Positions 1 through 6,959 of a stretch of DNA of 18,415 bases are shown here, in pieces. The stretch comes from an uncultured Clostridia bacterium (lineage in GTDB: Bacteria > Bacillota > Clostridia > UMGS1810): positions 1 to 18,415 of the forward strand of contig CAKSJG010000036.1 of assembly GCA_934463165.1 (NCBI GenBank), in the 5' to 3' direction. The stretch's first letter is position 1; each line of letters begins with the position of its first letter. The notes beneath the pieces are model-generated. The model worked only from the letters and a program-made list of their open reading frames with translations, searched no databases and was not told the origin of the DNA. A program made the translations under genes and the position numbers.

Positions 1-3
1 AAA

Positions 4-75
4 AGCGGAAGACGAGATTCGAACTCGCGACGTTCACCTTGGCAAGGTGACGCTCTACCACTGAGCCACTCCCGC
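4..75 (-). tRNA. tRNA-Gly (anticodon GCC)
   Basis: Read on the minus strand this folds as a complete cloverleaf: 7-bp acceptor stem GCGGGAG/CTTCCGC, D arm GCTC/GAGC, anticodon stem TCACC/GGTGA with loop TTGCCAA (anticodon GCC, glycine), a 5-nt variable loop, and a T arm with the TTCGAAT loop. The discriminator base is U at position 4. The three bases after it would read TTT, so the CCA end is not encoded and must be added by tRNA nucleotidyltransferase. Confidence 0.97.
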
Positions 76-195
76 ATGTTTTACACCGGCTTTGTCAACC
101 GACTTAAATACTATATCATAAAACATAATATTTGTCAATAGTTTTTTTGAAAAAATTTTACATTTTAAAAAAATTTTAAAAATAAAACTTTTTTC

Positions 196-224
196 TTGCA
201 TACATAGGCAATATATGTTAAAAT
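196..224 (+). promoter_or_regulatory. Sigma-A-type promoter for the SLH/NagZ-like unit
   Basis: TTGCAT (196-201) and TAAAAT (219-224) are separated by exactly 17 nt inside an AT-rich stretch. The start codon at 265 follows about 34 nt after the expected transcription start, with a GGAGG ribosome site at 252-256. Confidence 0.65.
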
Positions 225-264
225 CAAACTGTAAAAATAATCTGAAAATACGGAGGTAGGACTT

Positions 265-1983
265 ATGAAGAAATTTTTGAAAAAAGCGCTTTGCGGTGTA
301 ACGGCTGCTCTGATGCTTCTCTCCTCGTGCGCATATGCGCAGGGCGAGGACGCGAAAGATACGGAGACAACAAAATATACCGTAAAGTATATCCGTTCGG
401 CAGAAGAATACGATTACAGCAGCGAATGTGAATATATCGGAAAAAATAAAGCGAGCGGCGAAATAATCCCGTTTGCAATCGGTCCGTCTGACGGATACTC
501 ATATGCGCTGCTTCCGGAGGATGAGGATTTTTATATAGAAAAAACAGAATATAAAAATCCGTATACCGATGTTAATACGGACTTCTACAGATATAATTAT
601 TCAATAAACGAGATGAGCGCCAGAGGCGTTTTTAAAGGCTATGCGGACGGCAGCTTCGGCCCCGCGAACAACCTCACCCGTGCAGAAATGGCAGTGATTT
701 TTGCAAGGCTGTTTTCCGTTAAACCGGTGGGCGGCGAAAGCGGATTTACCGACGTTGCGCCCGACCATTGGGCTTGCGAAAGCATAAATGCGCTTACCGA
801 TGCCGGAGTGTTTAAAAAAGATGAAAAGTTTAACCCGTCGGAGCCGATAACGCGCGAGCAGCTCACGGCAATGACATATCGCATGCTTGAGAGAACAGGT
901 TACATCGGCAAAAACAAGGGTGAAAAGTATTTTGAATATAAAGACGCTTCGGATATATCGGATTTTGCAAAGGGAGCATATGACGGGCTTCTTTCGGAGG
1001 GATATTCTCTGATTCAGGATATGGACGAGCACGATGTTGAAGATTTTGCGGATGATGAATATTTCGCAAAGCCGCAGTCTTATGTAAACAGGGGAGAGTG
1101 CACGGAGTTTTTCAGTATGCTCATCCGCAATTTTATGTATAAAAATGCACCCGCTATCAAATTTGATACCGCACCGACGGAGGAAATCCCCGTTCTTGAC
1201 GGCTCCACGTCGACATATCCCATAACGCAGAATATCTATTACGGTTATTTTCAAAATGCCGAAAATAACCCCGACATGCCGAAGAGTCATTCCAAAACGT
1301 CTAATTCATACAAAAGGCTGATTGACGGCGAGGTTGAGCTTATTTTTGTTCCCGACCCGAGTGAGGATATAAAAAAATATGCCGAGGAAAAGGGCGTTAA
1401 GCTGAAATACACGCCGATTGCAAACGAAGCGCTTGTATTTTTCACGGCAAATGACAACAAGGTTGACAATATAACCGCGCAGCAGCTCTATGATATATAT
1501 GTTGACAACAAATATTCAAACTGGAACGAGCTCGGCGGTGATGATGCGTTCCTTGCGCCGTATTGCCGCAATAACGACAGCGGAAGCCACGCTCAGATGG
1601 AAAAATTCATTTTGAACGGCAAAGACCTAAACCCCGATATCGCAAGGGAAAGAACATCCGTAATGATGGCGAGCATACTGACCGATGTTGACTCGTATAA
1701 TCATCAGAATCCCGGAAAATACGCTATGGGTTACAGCCTGTATTACTATTTTAACAACGTGCAGATGGTTATAGGCGACGTTGACCTTAAGCTTATGAAG
1801 ATTAACGGAATTGAGCCTACGGACGAGACGATATCAAACGGTGAATATCCGTTTACGACAAACTACTATGCGGTTTCGAGAGACGAAGAAAACCCGAAGG
1901 TTGACGCATTTCTGAAGCTTATGCAGAGCGAGTTCGGAGATGACGTCATATCCGCAAGCGGACTCGGAGTTATAAAGAGATAA
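265..1983 (+). CDS. SLH-domain lipoprotein with C-terminal PstS-like phosphate-binding domain
   Basis: A 572-residue exported protein. The N-terminus has a lysine-rich start, a hydrophobic core and a lipobox LSSC (Cys22), so it is probably a lipoprotein. Two clear S-layer homology repeats follow: about residues 108-152 (GVFKGYADGSFGP, LTRAEMAVIFARL) and 161-208 (FTDVAPDHWA, ITREQLTAMTYRML). A third, degenerate one spans about 224-290 (VNRGEC in place of TRAE). From about residue 305 to the end it resembles PstS-type periplasmic phosphate-binding proteins: DGSTSTYPIT (312-321), a NITAQQLYDIY segment and a NDSGSHAQM loop. SLH repeats bind secondary cell-wall polymers, so the binding domain would sit in the wall layer. 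No phosphate permease genes are nearby, so ligand and purpose are unproven. The start is set by GGAGG 8 nt upstream. It is cotranscribed with the next gene (18-nt gap). Confidence 0.85.
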   Translation: MKKFLKKALCGVTAALMLLSSCAYAQGEDAKDTETTKYTVKYIRSAEEYDYSSECEYIGKNKASGEIIPFAIGPSDGYSYALLPEDEDFYIEKTEYKNPYTDVNTDFYRYNYSINEMSARGVFKGYADGSFGPANNLTRAEMAVIFARLFSVKPVGGESGFTDVAPDHWACESINALTDAGVFKKDEKFNPSEPITREQLTAMTYRMLERTGYIGKNKGEKYFEYKDASDISDFAKGAYDGLLSEGYSLIQDMDEHDVEDFADDEYFAKPQSYVNRGECTEFFSMLIRNFMYKNAPAIKFDTAPTEEIPVLDGSTSTYPITQNIYYGYFQNAENNPDMPKSHSKTSNSYKRLIDGEVELIFVPDPSEDIKKYAEEKGVKLKYTPIANEALVFFTANDNKVDNITAQQLYDIYVDNKYSNWNELGGDDAFLAPYCRNNDSGSHAQMEKFILNGKDLNPDIARERTSVMMASILTDVDSYNHQNPGKYAMGYSLYYYFNNVQMVIGDVDLKLMKINGIEPTDETISNGEYPFTTNYYAVSRDEENPKVDAFLKLMQSEFGDDVISASGLGVIKR

Positions 1984-2001
1984 AAGAATCGGAGAAAACA
2001 G

Positions 2002-3246
2002 ATGAAAAAAATTATTACACTTTTTATTGCATTTTCCTTTCTCATGACGTCCTGTTCATTTATGCAGGATGAAGCCGATATTTTGCAGGGCAAAAAAGCA
2101 GAATCGGATGCATCGCTTGCCGAGGATGAAAATCTGTCCGATAACGAGGGCAAAACTTCGGAAGAAAAAGAAGAAGCATACGAAAGAATTTTGGACGGTA
2201 TGACATTGGAAGAAAAGATAGGTCAGCTTTTCATAGTTTTTCCCGAGAGCCTGTGCCCGTCAAGCGGCGGCAATTATGCGAACAAATCGGGCGAGAAGTC
2301 ATCAACGGAGTTTACTCGGGAAATGTCTGACGCTATGGATAAATACCGCGTCGGCGGGGTTGTGTTGTTTTCTAAAAATATAGTGTCTCAGACGCAGCTG
2401 CCGAAGTTCATTTCGGATATGCAGTCAGCATCCGAAATACCTATGTTTATCTCTGTTGACGAGGAGGGCGGCAGGGTTGCACGAATTGCAGGAAGCAACC
2501 TTTTCGGTGCAAAAAAATACAAAAATATGGCGTCTGTCGGAGCAAGCGGCAATACGGAGGCGGCGAGAGACGTCGGAAGAACTATAGGCGGATATCTTAA
2601 ACCTCTCGGATTTAACCTTGATTTCGCACCCGATGCCGATGTGAATACAAACCCGAAAAATATAGTTATCGGCGACCGCTCGTTCGGAAGTGACCCGAAG
2701 CTTGTTGCGGATATGGTGTGTGCGCAGCTTGACGGTATGCACGAGGCGGGAGTAATGGGCTGTATAAAACATTTTCCGGGTCACGGAGATACAACGGCAG
2801 ATACACATTCGGGTTACGTCAAGATTGAAAAAACCTGGGATGAGTTAAAAACATGTGAGTTGATACCGTTTATTTCAGCCCTTGATACGACAGATATGGT
2901 TATGGCAGCGCATATAACGGCTGTCAATATAACCAAAGACGGACTGCCGTCATCGATATCGGAAGAGATGATAAGCGGAAAGCTGCGCGGTGAGCTCGGC
3001 TATGACGGTGTTATTATTACAGATGCCATGAATATGGGCGCAATAGCCAAAAATTATTCTTCTGCCGATGCAGCGGTTAAGGCAATTAAAGCGGGCGTTG
3101 ACATTATCCTCATGCCGAAGGATCTCGGCGAAGCCGCAGACGGTCTGAAAGAAGCTGTCGAAAGCGGAGAGATAAGCGAAGAGCGGATTGATGAAAGCGT
3201 AAGCCGTATTCTCAGGCTTAAACAAAAATATGAAATTATAAAATAA
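2002..3246 (+). CDS. nagZ: Glycoside hydrolase family 3 lipoprotein, beta-N-acetylhexosaminidase (NagZ-like)
   Basis: A 414-residue family 3 glycosidase of the NagZ type, which removes N-acetylglucosamine from cell-wall muropeptides. A signal peptide ends in lipobox MTSC (Cys18), so the enzyme is expected outside the cell and membrane-anchored. The catalytic barrel starts at about residue 65 (LDGMTLEEKIGQLF). The signature KHFPGHGDT (256-264) is followed by a D-T-H loop (267-269), whose histidine is the acid/base in NagZ enzymes. The predicted nucleophile is Asp341 in IITDAMNM. Only the barrel is present; there is no C-terminal second domain, unlike longer Bacillus NagZ proteins. It lies 18 nt after the SLH gene and ends at a hairpin, which suggests a small cell-envelope operon. 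The exact substrate is inferred. Confidence 0.88.
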   Translation: MKKIITLFIAFSFLMTSCSFMQDEADILQGKKAESDASLAEDENLSDNEGKTSEEKEEAYERILDGMTLEEKIGQLFIVFPESLCPSSGGNYANKSGEKSSTEFTREMSDAMDKYRVGGVVLFSKNIVSQTQLPKFISDMQSASEIPMFISVDEEGGRVARIAGSNLFGAKKYKNMASVGASGNTEAARDVGRTIGGYLKPLGFNLDFAPDADVNTNPKNIVIGDRSFGSDPKLVADMVCAQLDGMHEAGVMGCIKHFPGHGDTTADTHSGYVKIEKTWDELKTCELIPFISALDTTDMVMAAHITAVNITKDGLPSSISEEMISGKLRGELGYDGVIITDAMNMGAIAKNYSSADAAVKAIKAGVDIILMPKDLGEAADGLKEAVESGEISEERIDESVSRILRLKQKYEIIK

Positions 3247-3258
3247 CAAACCGGCGAA

Positions 3259-3304
3259 AACACCCGAACATTTTTCTTCAGGCGAGATGTTCGGGTGTTA
3301 TTTG
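3259..3304 (+). terminator. Hairpin at the end of the glycosidase unit
   Basis: A perfect 13-bp stem (AACACCCGAACAT at 3259-3271 with its complement at 3287-3299) around a 15-nt loop lies 12 nt past the stop codon. On the plus strand it is followed only by ATTTG, so it is a weak intrinsic terminator by sequence. The spacer of the downstream repeat element begins directly at its right edge. Confidence 0.6.
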
Positions 3305-3424
3305 ACAGATATATTTTCAATTAACAAATTGGTTTATACTAAAATTATTAGTAATAAAATTCTGTTTAAAATTTTATTGCGATTTTGTAATGATTGTGTA
3401 GGCAGCGGTGACCACAGCGTTCCG
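3300..3424 (+). repeat. Half-copy of the paired palindrome repeat (spacer plus one 27-nt unit)
   Basis: Bases 3300-3397 match the AT-rich spacer of the paired elements at 4026-4179 and 10912-11066 (shared ATATTTTCAATT and CAAATTGGTTTA). The 27-nt unit at 3398-3424 begins with GTAG and carries the palindrome half ACAGCGTTCCG. The left unit expected before the spacer is absent; the terminator hairpin of the upstream gene occupies its place. Confidence 0.65.
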
Positions 3425-3440
3425 CATGCACAATACATAT

Positions 3441-3819
3441 ACTTTATATAATTAAAGGCAAGGAATCCGGCAACATAAATTGCATTTCATCTCTGATAAA
3501 ATGATAAATTATATCAATAACATTCTTTTCAAGAGGGGATGTGCCTTCCCCTCTTGGACACCCCTCGTTTTTTTCTTGAAAATCTTCATGCAAATCATTT
3601 CAAAAATCTCAGCCGACTTGATTTCCTCAAATTATTTCGGAAACAAGTCTGAATCCCGCCCGAGTTTTAAGGGAACCGATTACATTCGGGCGGAATTCAC
3701 TCTCAATTTTTTCATGAAAAAAACGCATGACGATTTTCAAACAAAAAATGCTCGCATAAAAATTTGTTTTCACAGCTCACGAGCCATGACAGGCTGCAAA
3801 AACAATATATTAACATTGT
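3441..3819. other. Non-coding stretch with two hairpins
   Basis: I see no gene here: open frames lack a ribosome site and have no recognisable motif. Two strong inverted repeats stand out. CAAGAGGGGA (3530-3539) pairs with 3547-3556 across a 7-nt loop, and a second CCCCTC (3561-3566) followed by seven T residues could compete for the same arm. CCGCCCGA (3656-3663) pairs with TCGGGCGG (3686-3693). It could be a decayed gene or an untranslated RNA. Confidence 0.4.
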
Positions 3820-3992
3820 GCAAGAAGCATTGCCTCCACTGTGCAAGGGGAGGTGAGTTGCAAAGCAACTCGGAGGGGTTGTAAATATTTAACTCTTGCA
3901 AAATATGCTGCTAAGTTGCAAATATATTTTAACAATCCCTCAGTCAGCTGCGCTGACAGCTCCCTTTACACAAGGGCGCCTTTCTTTCTTGC
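3820..3992 (+). repeat. 173-nt palindromic MITE-like element, copy 1
   Basis: The element starts GCAAGAAG and ends CTTTCTTGC, giving GCAAGAA/TTCTTGC ends. Its two arms are imperfect inverted copies of each other, and each contains its own small hairpin: GAGTTGC-AAA-GCAACTC (3855-3871) on the left and GTCAGC-TGC-GCTGAC on the right. Copy 2 at 10706-10878 has the same 173-nt length. No open frame in it looks like a transposase, so it would be non-autonomous. Confidence 0.8.
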
Positions 3993-4025
3993 ATTTAATC
4001 ATATTATTTTGTCTGTTTTGTGCAG

Positions 4026-4179
4026 CGGAACGGTGTGGTCACCGTTCCCTACGAATAAATTAATAGGTATATTTTCAATTTACAAATTGGTTTAAGCGAA
4101 ATTCTCCAATAAGATTCTGATTAACAATTAATTGCAACCTTGCAATGACTACGTAGGGAACGCTGCCCACAGCGTTCCG
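4026..4179. repeat. Inverted pair of 27-nt GTAG-headed palindromes with 100-nt spacer (BIME-like), copy 1
   Basis: A minus-oriented unit (4026-4052, ending CCCTAC) and a plus-oriented unit (4153-4179, starting GTAGGGAACG) face away from a 100-nt AT-rich spacer. Each unit is a palindrome: GGAACGGTG/CACCGTTCC in the first and GGAACGCTG/CAGCGTTCC in the second. The arrangement matches 10912-11066 in reverse orientation. Confidence 0.8.
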
Positions 4180-4256
4180 CATGCGCATTATAAACGCAAT
4201 TGTATAATAACAGGCAAGAACATCTGTCTTACGGGCGAGGGGGTATGGTGTGCTTT

Positions 4257-5018
4257 TTATCTGTCAATAATTTTTCCGTCAACCGAAATTGTAACCACCT
4301 GCCACGGAATGAATTTTCCGCTTGCCATAAGCGCGTTTTTTGCCGCATCCTCTATTCCCTTGCAGCACGGAACCTCCATTCTTGCAACGGTTACGGATTT
4401 TATGTCGTTGTTTCGTATAATTTCCGTAAGTTTTTCCGTGTAATCCGTGGCGTCAAGCTTCGGGCAGCCGATAAGAGTTATTTTGCCTTTCATAAATTCC
4501 TCATGCATTGAAGCATACGCATATGCCGTGCAGTCTGCCGCAATGAGCAGCTTTGCTCCGTCAAAAAATTCCGCGTTCGGCGCTGCAAGCTTTATCTGGC
4601 AGGGCCACTGCCTCAGCTGTGACATCCGCGGCGCGTCGGATTTGGGCGCGTTTTCACATTCGCTTCTGTCAAACATCCTCATTTTGTGTCCCGGGCATCC
4701 GCCCTCGGCATGCATGCCGTGGTGATGTTCTCCGCGGATGTGAGCTGCACCGTAATTTTTAATTGGTTCGCCTGTTTTTGCTTTTCTTTTGTTTTCCAAA
4801 ACCGCCGCCTCGTTATATTCCGCCGCTTCGCGTTCGGTGAAGCTTATCGCGTTTGTCGGGCACACGGGCAGGCAGTCGCCGAAGCCGTCGCAGTAATCGT
4901 CGCGCATGAGATGCGCTTTTCCGTTTACCATTTGGATTGCTCCCTCATGGCACGCATTTGCACATGCTCCGCAGCCGTTACATTTTTCTTGGTCAATTTC
5001 TATTATTTTACGTATCAT
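4257..5018 (-). CDS. Ferredoxin-type 4Fe-4S protein of the ~250-residue clostridial family
   Basis: A 253-residue probable cytoplasmic iron-sulfur protein. The first cluster motif is canonical: Cys13, 16, 19 and 23 (CNGCGACANACHEGA). The second is CDGFGDCLPVCP (Cys43, 49, 53), where the second cysteine position is Phe46, so this site has only three cysteines. A His-rich segment follows (about 114-121, GEHHHGMH) with a GGCPGH motif. The rest resembles a family I recognise in anaerobic Firmicutes (LRQWPCQIKL, LLIAADCTAYAY, TLIGCPKLD, RMEVPCCKG); its role is not established, perhaps redox or cofactor handling. The start is placed at 5018 because GGAGGAG lies 6 nt upstream; an in-frame ATG at 5075 lacks such a site. 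It is divergent from the ABC operon. A TATAAT at 5080-5075 on the minus strand may be its -10 box, but no good -35 is visible. Confidence 0.82.
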   Translation of the reverse strand: MIRKIIEIDQEKCNGCGACANACHEGAIQMVNGKAHLMRDDYCDGFGDCLPVCPTNAISFTEREAAEYNEAAVLENKRKAKTGEPIKNYGAAHIRGEHHHGMHAEGGCPGHKMRMFDRSECENAPKSDAPRMSQLRQWPCQIKLAAPNAEFFDGAKLLIAADCTAYAYASMHEEFMKGKITLIGCPKLDATDYTEKLTEIIRNNDIKSVTVARMEVPCCKGIEDAAKNALMASGKFIPWQVVTISVDGKIIDR

Positions 5019-5136
5019 ATTATTCTCCTCCGTTTCGCCGTTCTTGCGCCGGCATAAATATAATTTGTAAGGCAATTATAATACACTGCAAAGTAAAAGT
5101 ATGTTGGAAATCAAACAGAATTTAAAATTTTTAAAC

Positions 5137-5152
5137 ATGTGCTCGGGCACAT
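5137..5152. promoter_or_regulatory. Dyad ATGTGC-N4-GCACAT, possible operator
   Basis: A perfect 6+6 inverted repeat with a 4-nt centre lies between the divergent iron-sulfur gene and the ABC transporter operon, about 84-99 nt upstream of the predicted transcription start for the latter. It could bind a dimeric regulator. Assigning it to the PucR-type protein encoded at 12730 would be a guess. Confidence 0.35.
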
Positions 5153-5200
5153 ATGCTGAAACAAGTTTTTGTGTTAAAACAACAAATTTCAAAAAATGTA

Positions 5201-5229
5201 TTGACATAAAAATAATTTCGGTCTATAAT
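5201..5229 (+). promoter_or_regulatory. Perfect-consensus sigma-A promoter for the ABC operon
   Basis: TTGACA (5201-5206), a 17-nt spacer and TATAAT (5224-5229) match the vegetative consensus exactly. Transcription should start near 5236, giving a leader of about 97 nt before the ATPase gene. So strong a promoter implies control by repression or by the leader hairpin. Confidence 0.85.
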
Positions 5230-5254
5230 AGCGTCATAATAATTTTTGCAAAGA

Positions 5255-5310
5255 AAAGCGGCAGACAAAGGCGTCTCACACAGAGACACTTTGTCTGCCG
5301 CTTTGTATTT
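5255..5310 (+). terminator. Terminator-like hairpin in the ABC operon leader (candidate attenuator)
   Basis: A 16-bp stem (AAAGCGGCAGACAAAG at 5255-5270 with its complement at 5289-5304) is topped by a second 5-bp stem GTCTC/GAGAC with loop ACACA, then followed by GTATTTT. It lies within the predicted transcript, between the promoter and the first gene's ribosome site. No plus-strand gene ends upstream, so it is not an ordinary gene-end terminator. Either it attenuates transcription or it protects the 5' end of the message. Confidence 0.65.
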
Positions 5311-5332
5311 TAACAAAAAGGAAGTGTTAAAT

Positions 5333-6112
5333 ATGGCGGCAATCAATAATACCGAAATAATGCTTAAGGATATAGGAATGGTCTACCGCACAAATGACGG
5401 CAGAGACGTAACAGCCCTTACCGGTGTAACGCTCGATATCGAAAAAGGCGAATTTGTATCTCTTGTAGGTCCGTCCGGATGCGGTAAGACAACACTTCTC
5501 AGAATCATAGCGGATCTTCTTTCCCCGACATCGGGAGATATCAAAATATCGGGCGAGAGTCCGCACGACGCAAGATTAAAAAGAAGATACGGAATAGTAT
5601 TTCAAAGCGCCGTGCTTTACGAATGGCGGACTGTCAAGAAAAACATTATGCTTCCGCTTGAAATAATGCACGTTCCGCTGAAAGAGCAAAGCGAACGTGC
5701 CGACAGAATGCTTGAGCTTGTCGGACTTACGGAATTTGCAAATCATTATCCGCATCAGCTTTCGGGAGGTATGCAGCAAAGAGTCGGAATTGCAAGAGCG
5801 CTTGCAATTCAGCCGGAAATACTTCTGATGGATGAACCGTTCTCGGCACTTGACGAATTCACAAGAGAAAAGCTTCATGTTGACTTGCTCAAGATATGGA
5901 GAAAGACAAACAAAACCATCGTGTTTGTAACTCATAATATTCAGGAATCGGTTTTCTTATCCGACAAAGTGTGCGTGCTATCGCCGCACCCGGGCAGACT
6001 TTCGGCAGTGGTCGATATAAACCTGCCGCGCCCGAGAACAATGGATATGAAAAGCACGGCGGAGTTTACCGCACTTGTTGCAAAGGTAAGAAACAGCTTT
6101 GAGGGCGTATGA
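5333..6112 (+). CDS. NitT/TauT-type ABC transporter ATPase
   Basis: A 259-residue cytoplasmic ATPase that powers uptake through the two permeases encoded next. All motifs are intact: Walker A GPSGCGKTT (46-54), Q-loop Gln91, ABC signature LSGGM (143-147), Walker B ILLMDE (163-168), D-loop SALD and switch His201 in FVTHN. Sequence and length fit the SsuB/TauB/ThiZ group, whose importers use NMT1/THI5-type binding proteins. The start is set at 5333 because AAGGAAG lies about 9 nt upstream; the same frame is open back to 5246, but that stretch runs through the leader hairpin. It is the first gene of the operon, 20 nt before the permease. The pyrimidine-degradation genes downstream suggest uracil, thymine or a related pyrimidine as substrate, which is inferred. 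Confidence 0.93.
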   Translation: MAAINNTEIMLKDIGMVYRTNDGRDVTALTGVTLDIEKGEFVSLVGPSGCGKTTLLRIIADLLSPTSGDIKISGESPHDARLKRRYGIVFQSAVLYEWRTVKKNIMLPLEIMHVPLKEQSERADRMLELVGLTEFANHYPHQLSGGMQQRVGIARALAIQPEILLMDEPFSALDEFTREKLHVDLLKIWRKTNKTIVFVTHNIQESVFLSDKVCVLSPHPGRLSAVVDINLPRPRTMDMKSTAEFTALVAKVRNSFEGV

Positions 6113-6132
6113 TTTATTTGGAGGTGATACTG

Positions 6133-6957
6133 ATGAAGGGTATAAAAAGACTTGCCGAAAAAAAATATTTCATGACAATATTATGGATTATTCTGATTAT
6201 GGCAGTCTGGGAGATTTTTGCATTTGTTGTTGCGGCGACAAAGAGAACGCCCGAAAATATTTTGCCTCATCTTTCGGGAATAATCGAATCGGTTATCAGT
6301 AAAAAAACGGTAAACGGCGGGCAGACAGCAATCCAAATGGTTATGACAAACGCAGCGGCTACGCTTTCGCGTGCAGGGATAGGATATATCATAGGTATCA
6401 TAAGCGGTTTCGTGCTTGCGCTTTTTATGAGCCTGTGGAAGCCGATAGAAAAAATCGCTTTTCCTTATCTTATGCTTATTCAGATGATACCTATTCTGGG
6501 TATGGCGCCGATTATAAACGCACTTACGGGCGACATAACCGCAAGCCGTGTTGTCATAGCGGCAATCCTGACGTTTTACCCCGTTGCGACGAATACCCTT
6601 GCCGGGTTTAAATCCGTCAGCCGTGAAAAGCATGAGCTTATGTATTCATATGCTGCAAATAAATTTCAGATATACATAAAAACAATGATACCTGCCTGCA
6701 TTCCGTATTTTTTCACGGGGCTCAAAATTTCGGCCCCAATGGCGATAACGGCTTCGATTCTCGTTGATACGCTGCAGGGCGGAGTGGGGCTCGGATGTTT
6801 GCTGTCGCAGGCGCTTAAAGGCGCAATGACAAGATACGTTTTCTGGCAGATTGTATTTTTCAGTGCGATCATAGGCATACTCAGCTTTTCCGTAATGGGG
6901 CTTCTGGAATATATCCTTTGCCCGTACAAAAGAAAAGCAAAATCTGAGAGGGAGTGA
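6133..6957 (+). CDS. ABC transporter permease 1 (SsuC/TauC/ThiX type)
   Basis: A 274-residue membrane protein with several hydrophobic segments, the first at about residues 13-33 (MTILWIILIMAVWEIFAF). It carries the coupling loop of BPD-type permeases at about 175-205 (YSYAANKFQIYIKTMIP, then IPYFFTGLKIS), which docks on the ATPase. The start at 6133 is preferred over the ATG at 6109, which overlaps the ATPase stop, because GGAGG lies at 6120-6124, 8 nt upstream. It pairs with the second permease, making a heterodimeric channel. It was probably produced by ancient duplication, as the two share the Y-A-A-x-K and IPY-FT-LK-S pattern. Confidence 0.9.
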   Translation: MKGIKRLAEKKYFMTILWIILIMAVWEIFAFVVAATKRTPENILPHLSGIIESVISKKTVNGGQTAIQMVMTNAAATLSRAGIGYIIGIISGFVLALFMSLWKPIEKIAFPYLMLIQMIPILGMAPIINALTGDITASRVVIAAILTFYPVATNTLAGFKSVSREKHELMYSYAANKFQIYIKTMIPACIPYFFTGLKISAPMAITASILVDTLQGGVGLGCLLSQALKGAMTRYVFWQIVFFSAIIGILSFSVMGLLEYILCPYKRKAKSERE

Positions 6958-6959
6958 TT

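Noticed and set aside
601..1290. 229-residue open frame antisense to the SLH protein gene
   Set aside because: No ribosome site, odd Cys/Arg-rich composition, and it lies fully opposite a well-supported gene.
3480..3884. Open frame of 134 residues on the plus strand, followed by overlapping frames to 4095
   Set aside because: It runs through hairpins and into the 173-nt repeat, has no ribosome site and no recognisable motif. The frame starting at 3841 is mostly repeat, and a similar one appears in copy 2 at 10739.
3820..3992. Insertion sequence with its own transposase
   Set aside because: At 173 nt it is too short and carries no transposase-like frame; at most it is a non-autonomous element.
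5246..5332. N-terminal extension of the ABC ATPase from an ATG at 5246
   Set aside because: It would translate the leader hairpin, lacks a ribosome site, and adds residues not expected in the family. ATG 5333 has AAGGAAG upstream.
5236..5332. Riboswitch or T-box in the transporter leader
   Set aside because: Only about 19 nt lie before the hairpin and no aptamer or T-box motif is visible.
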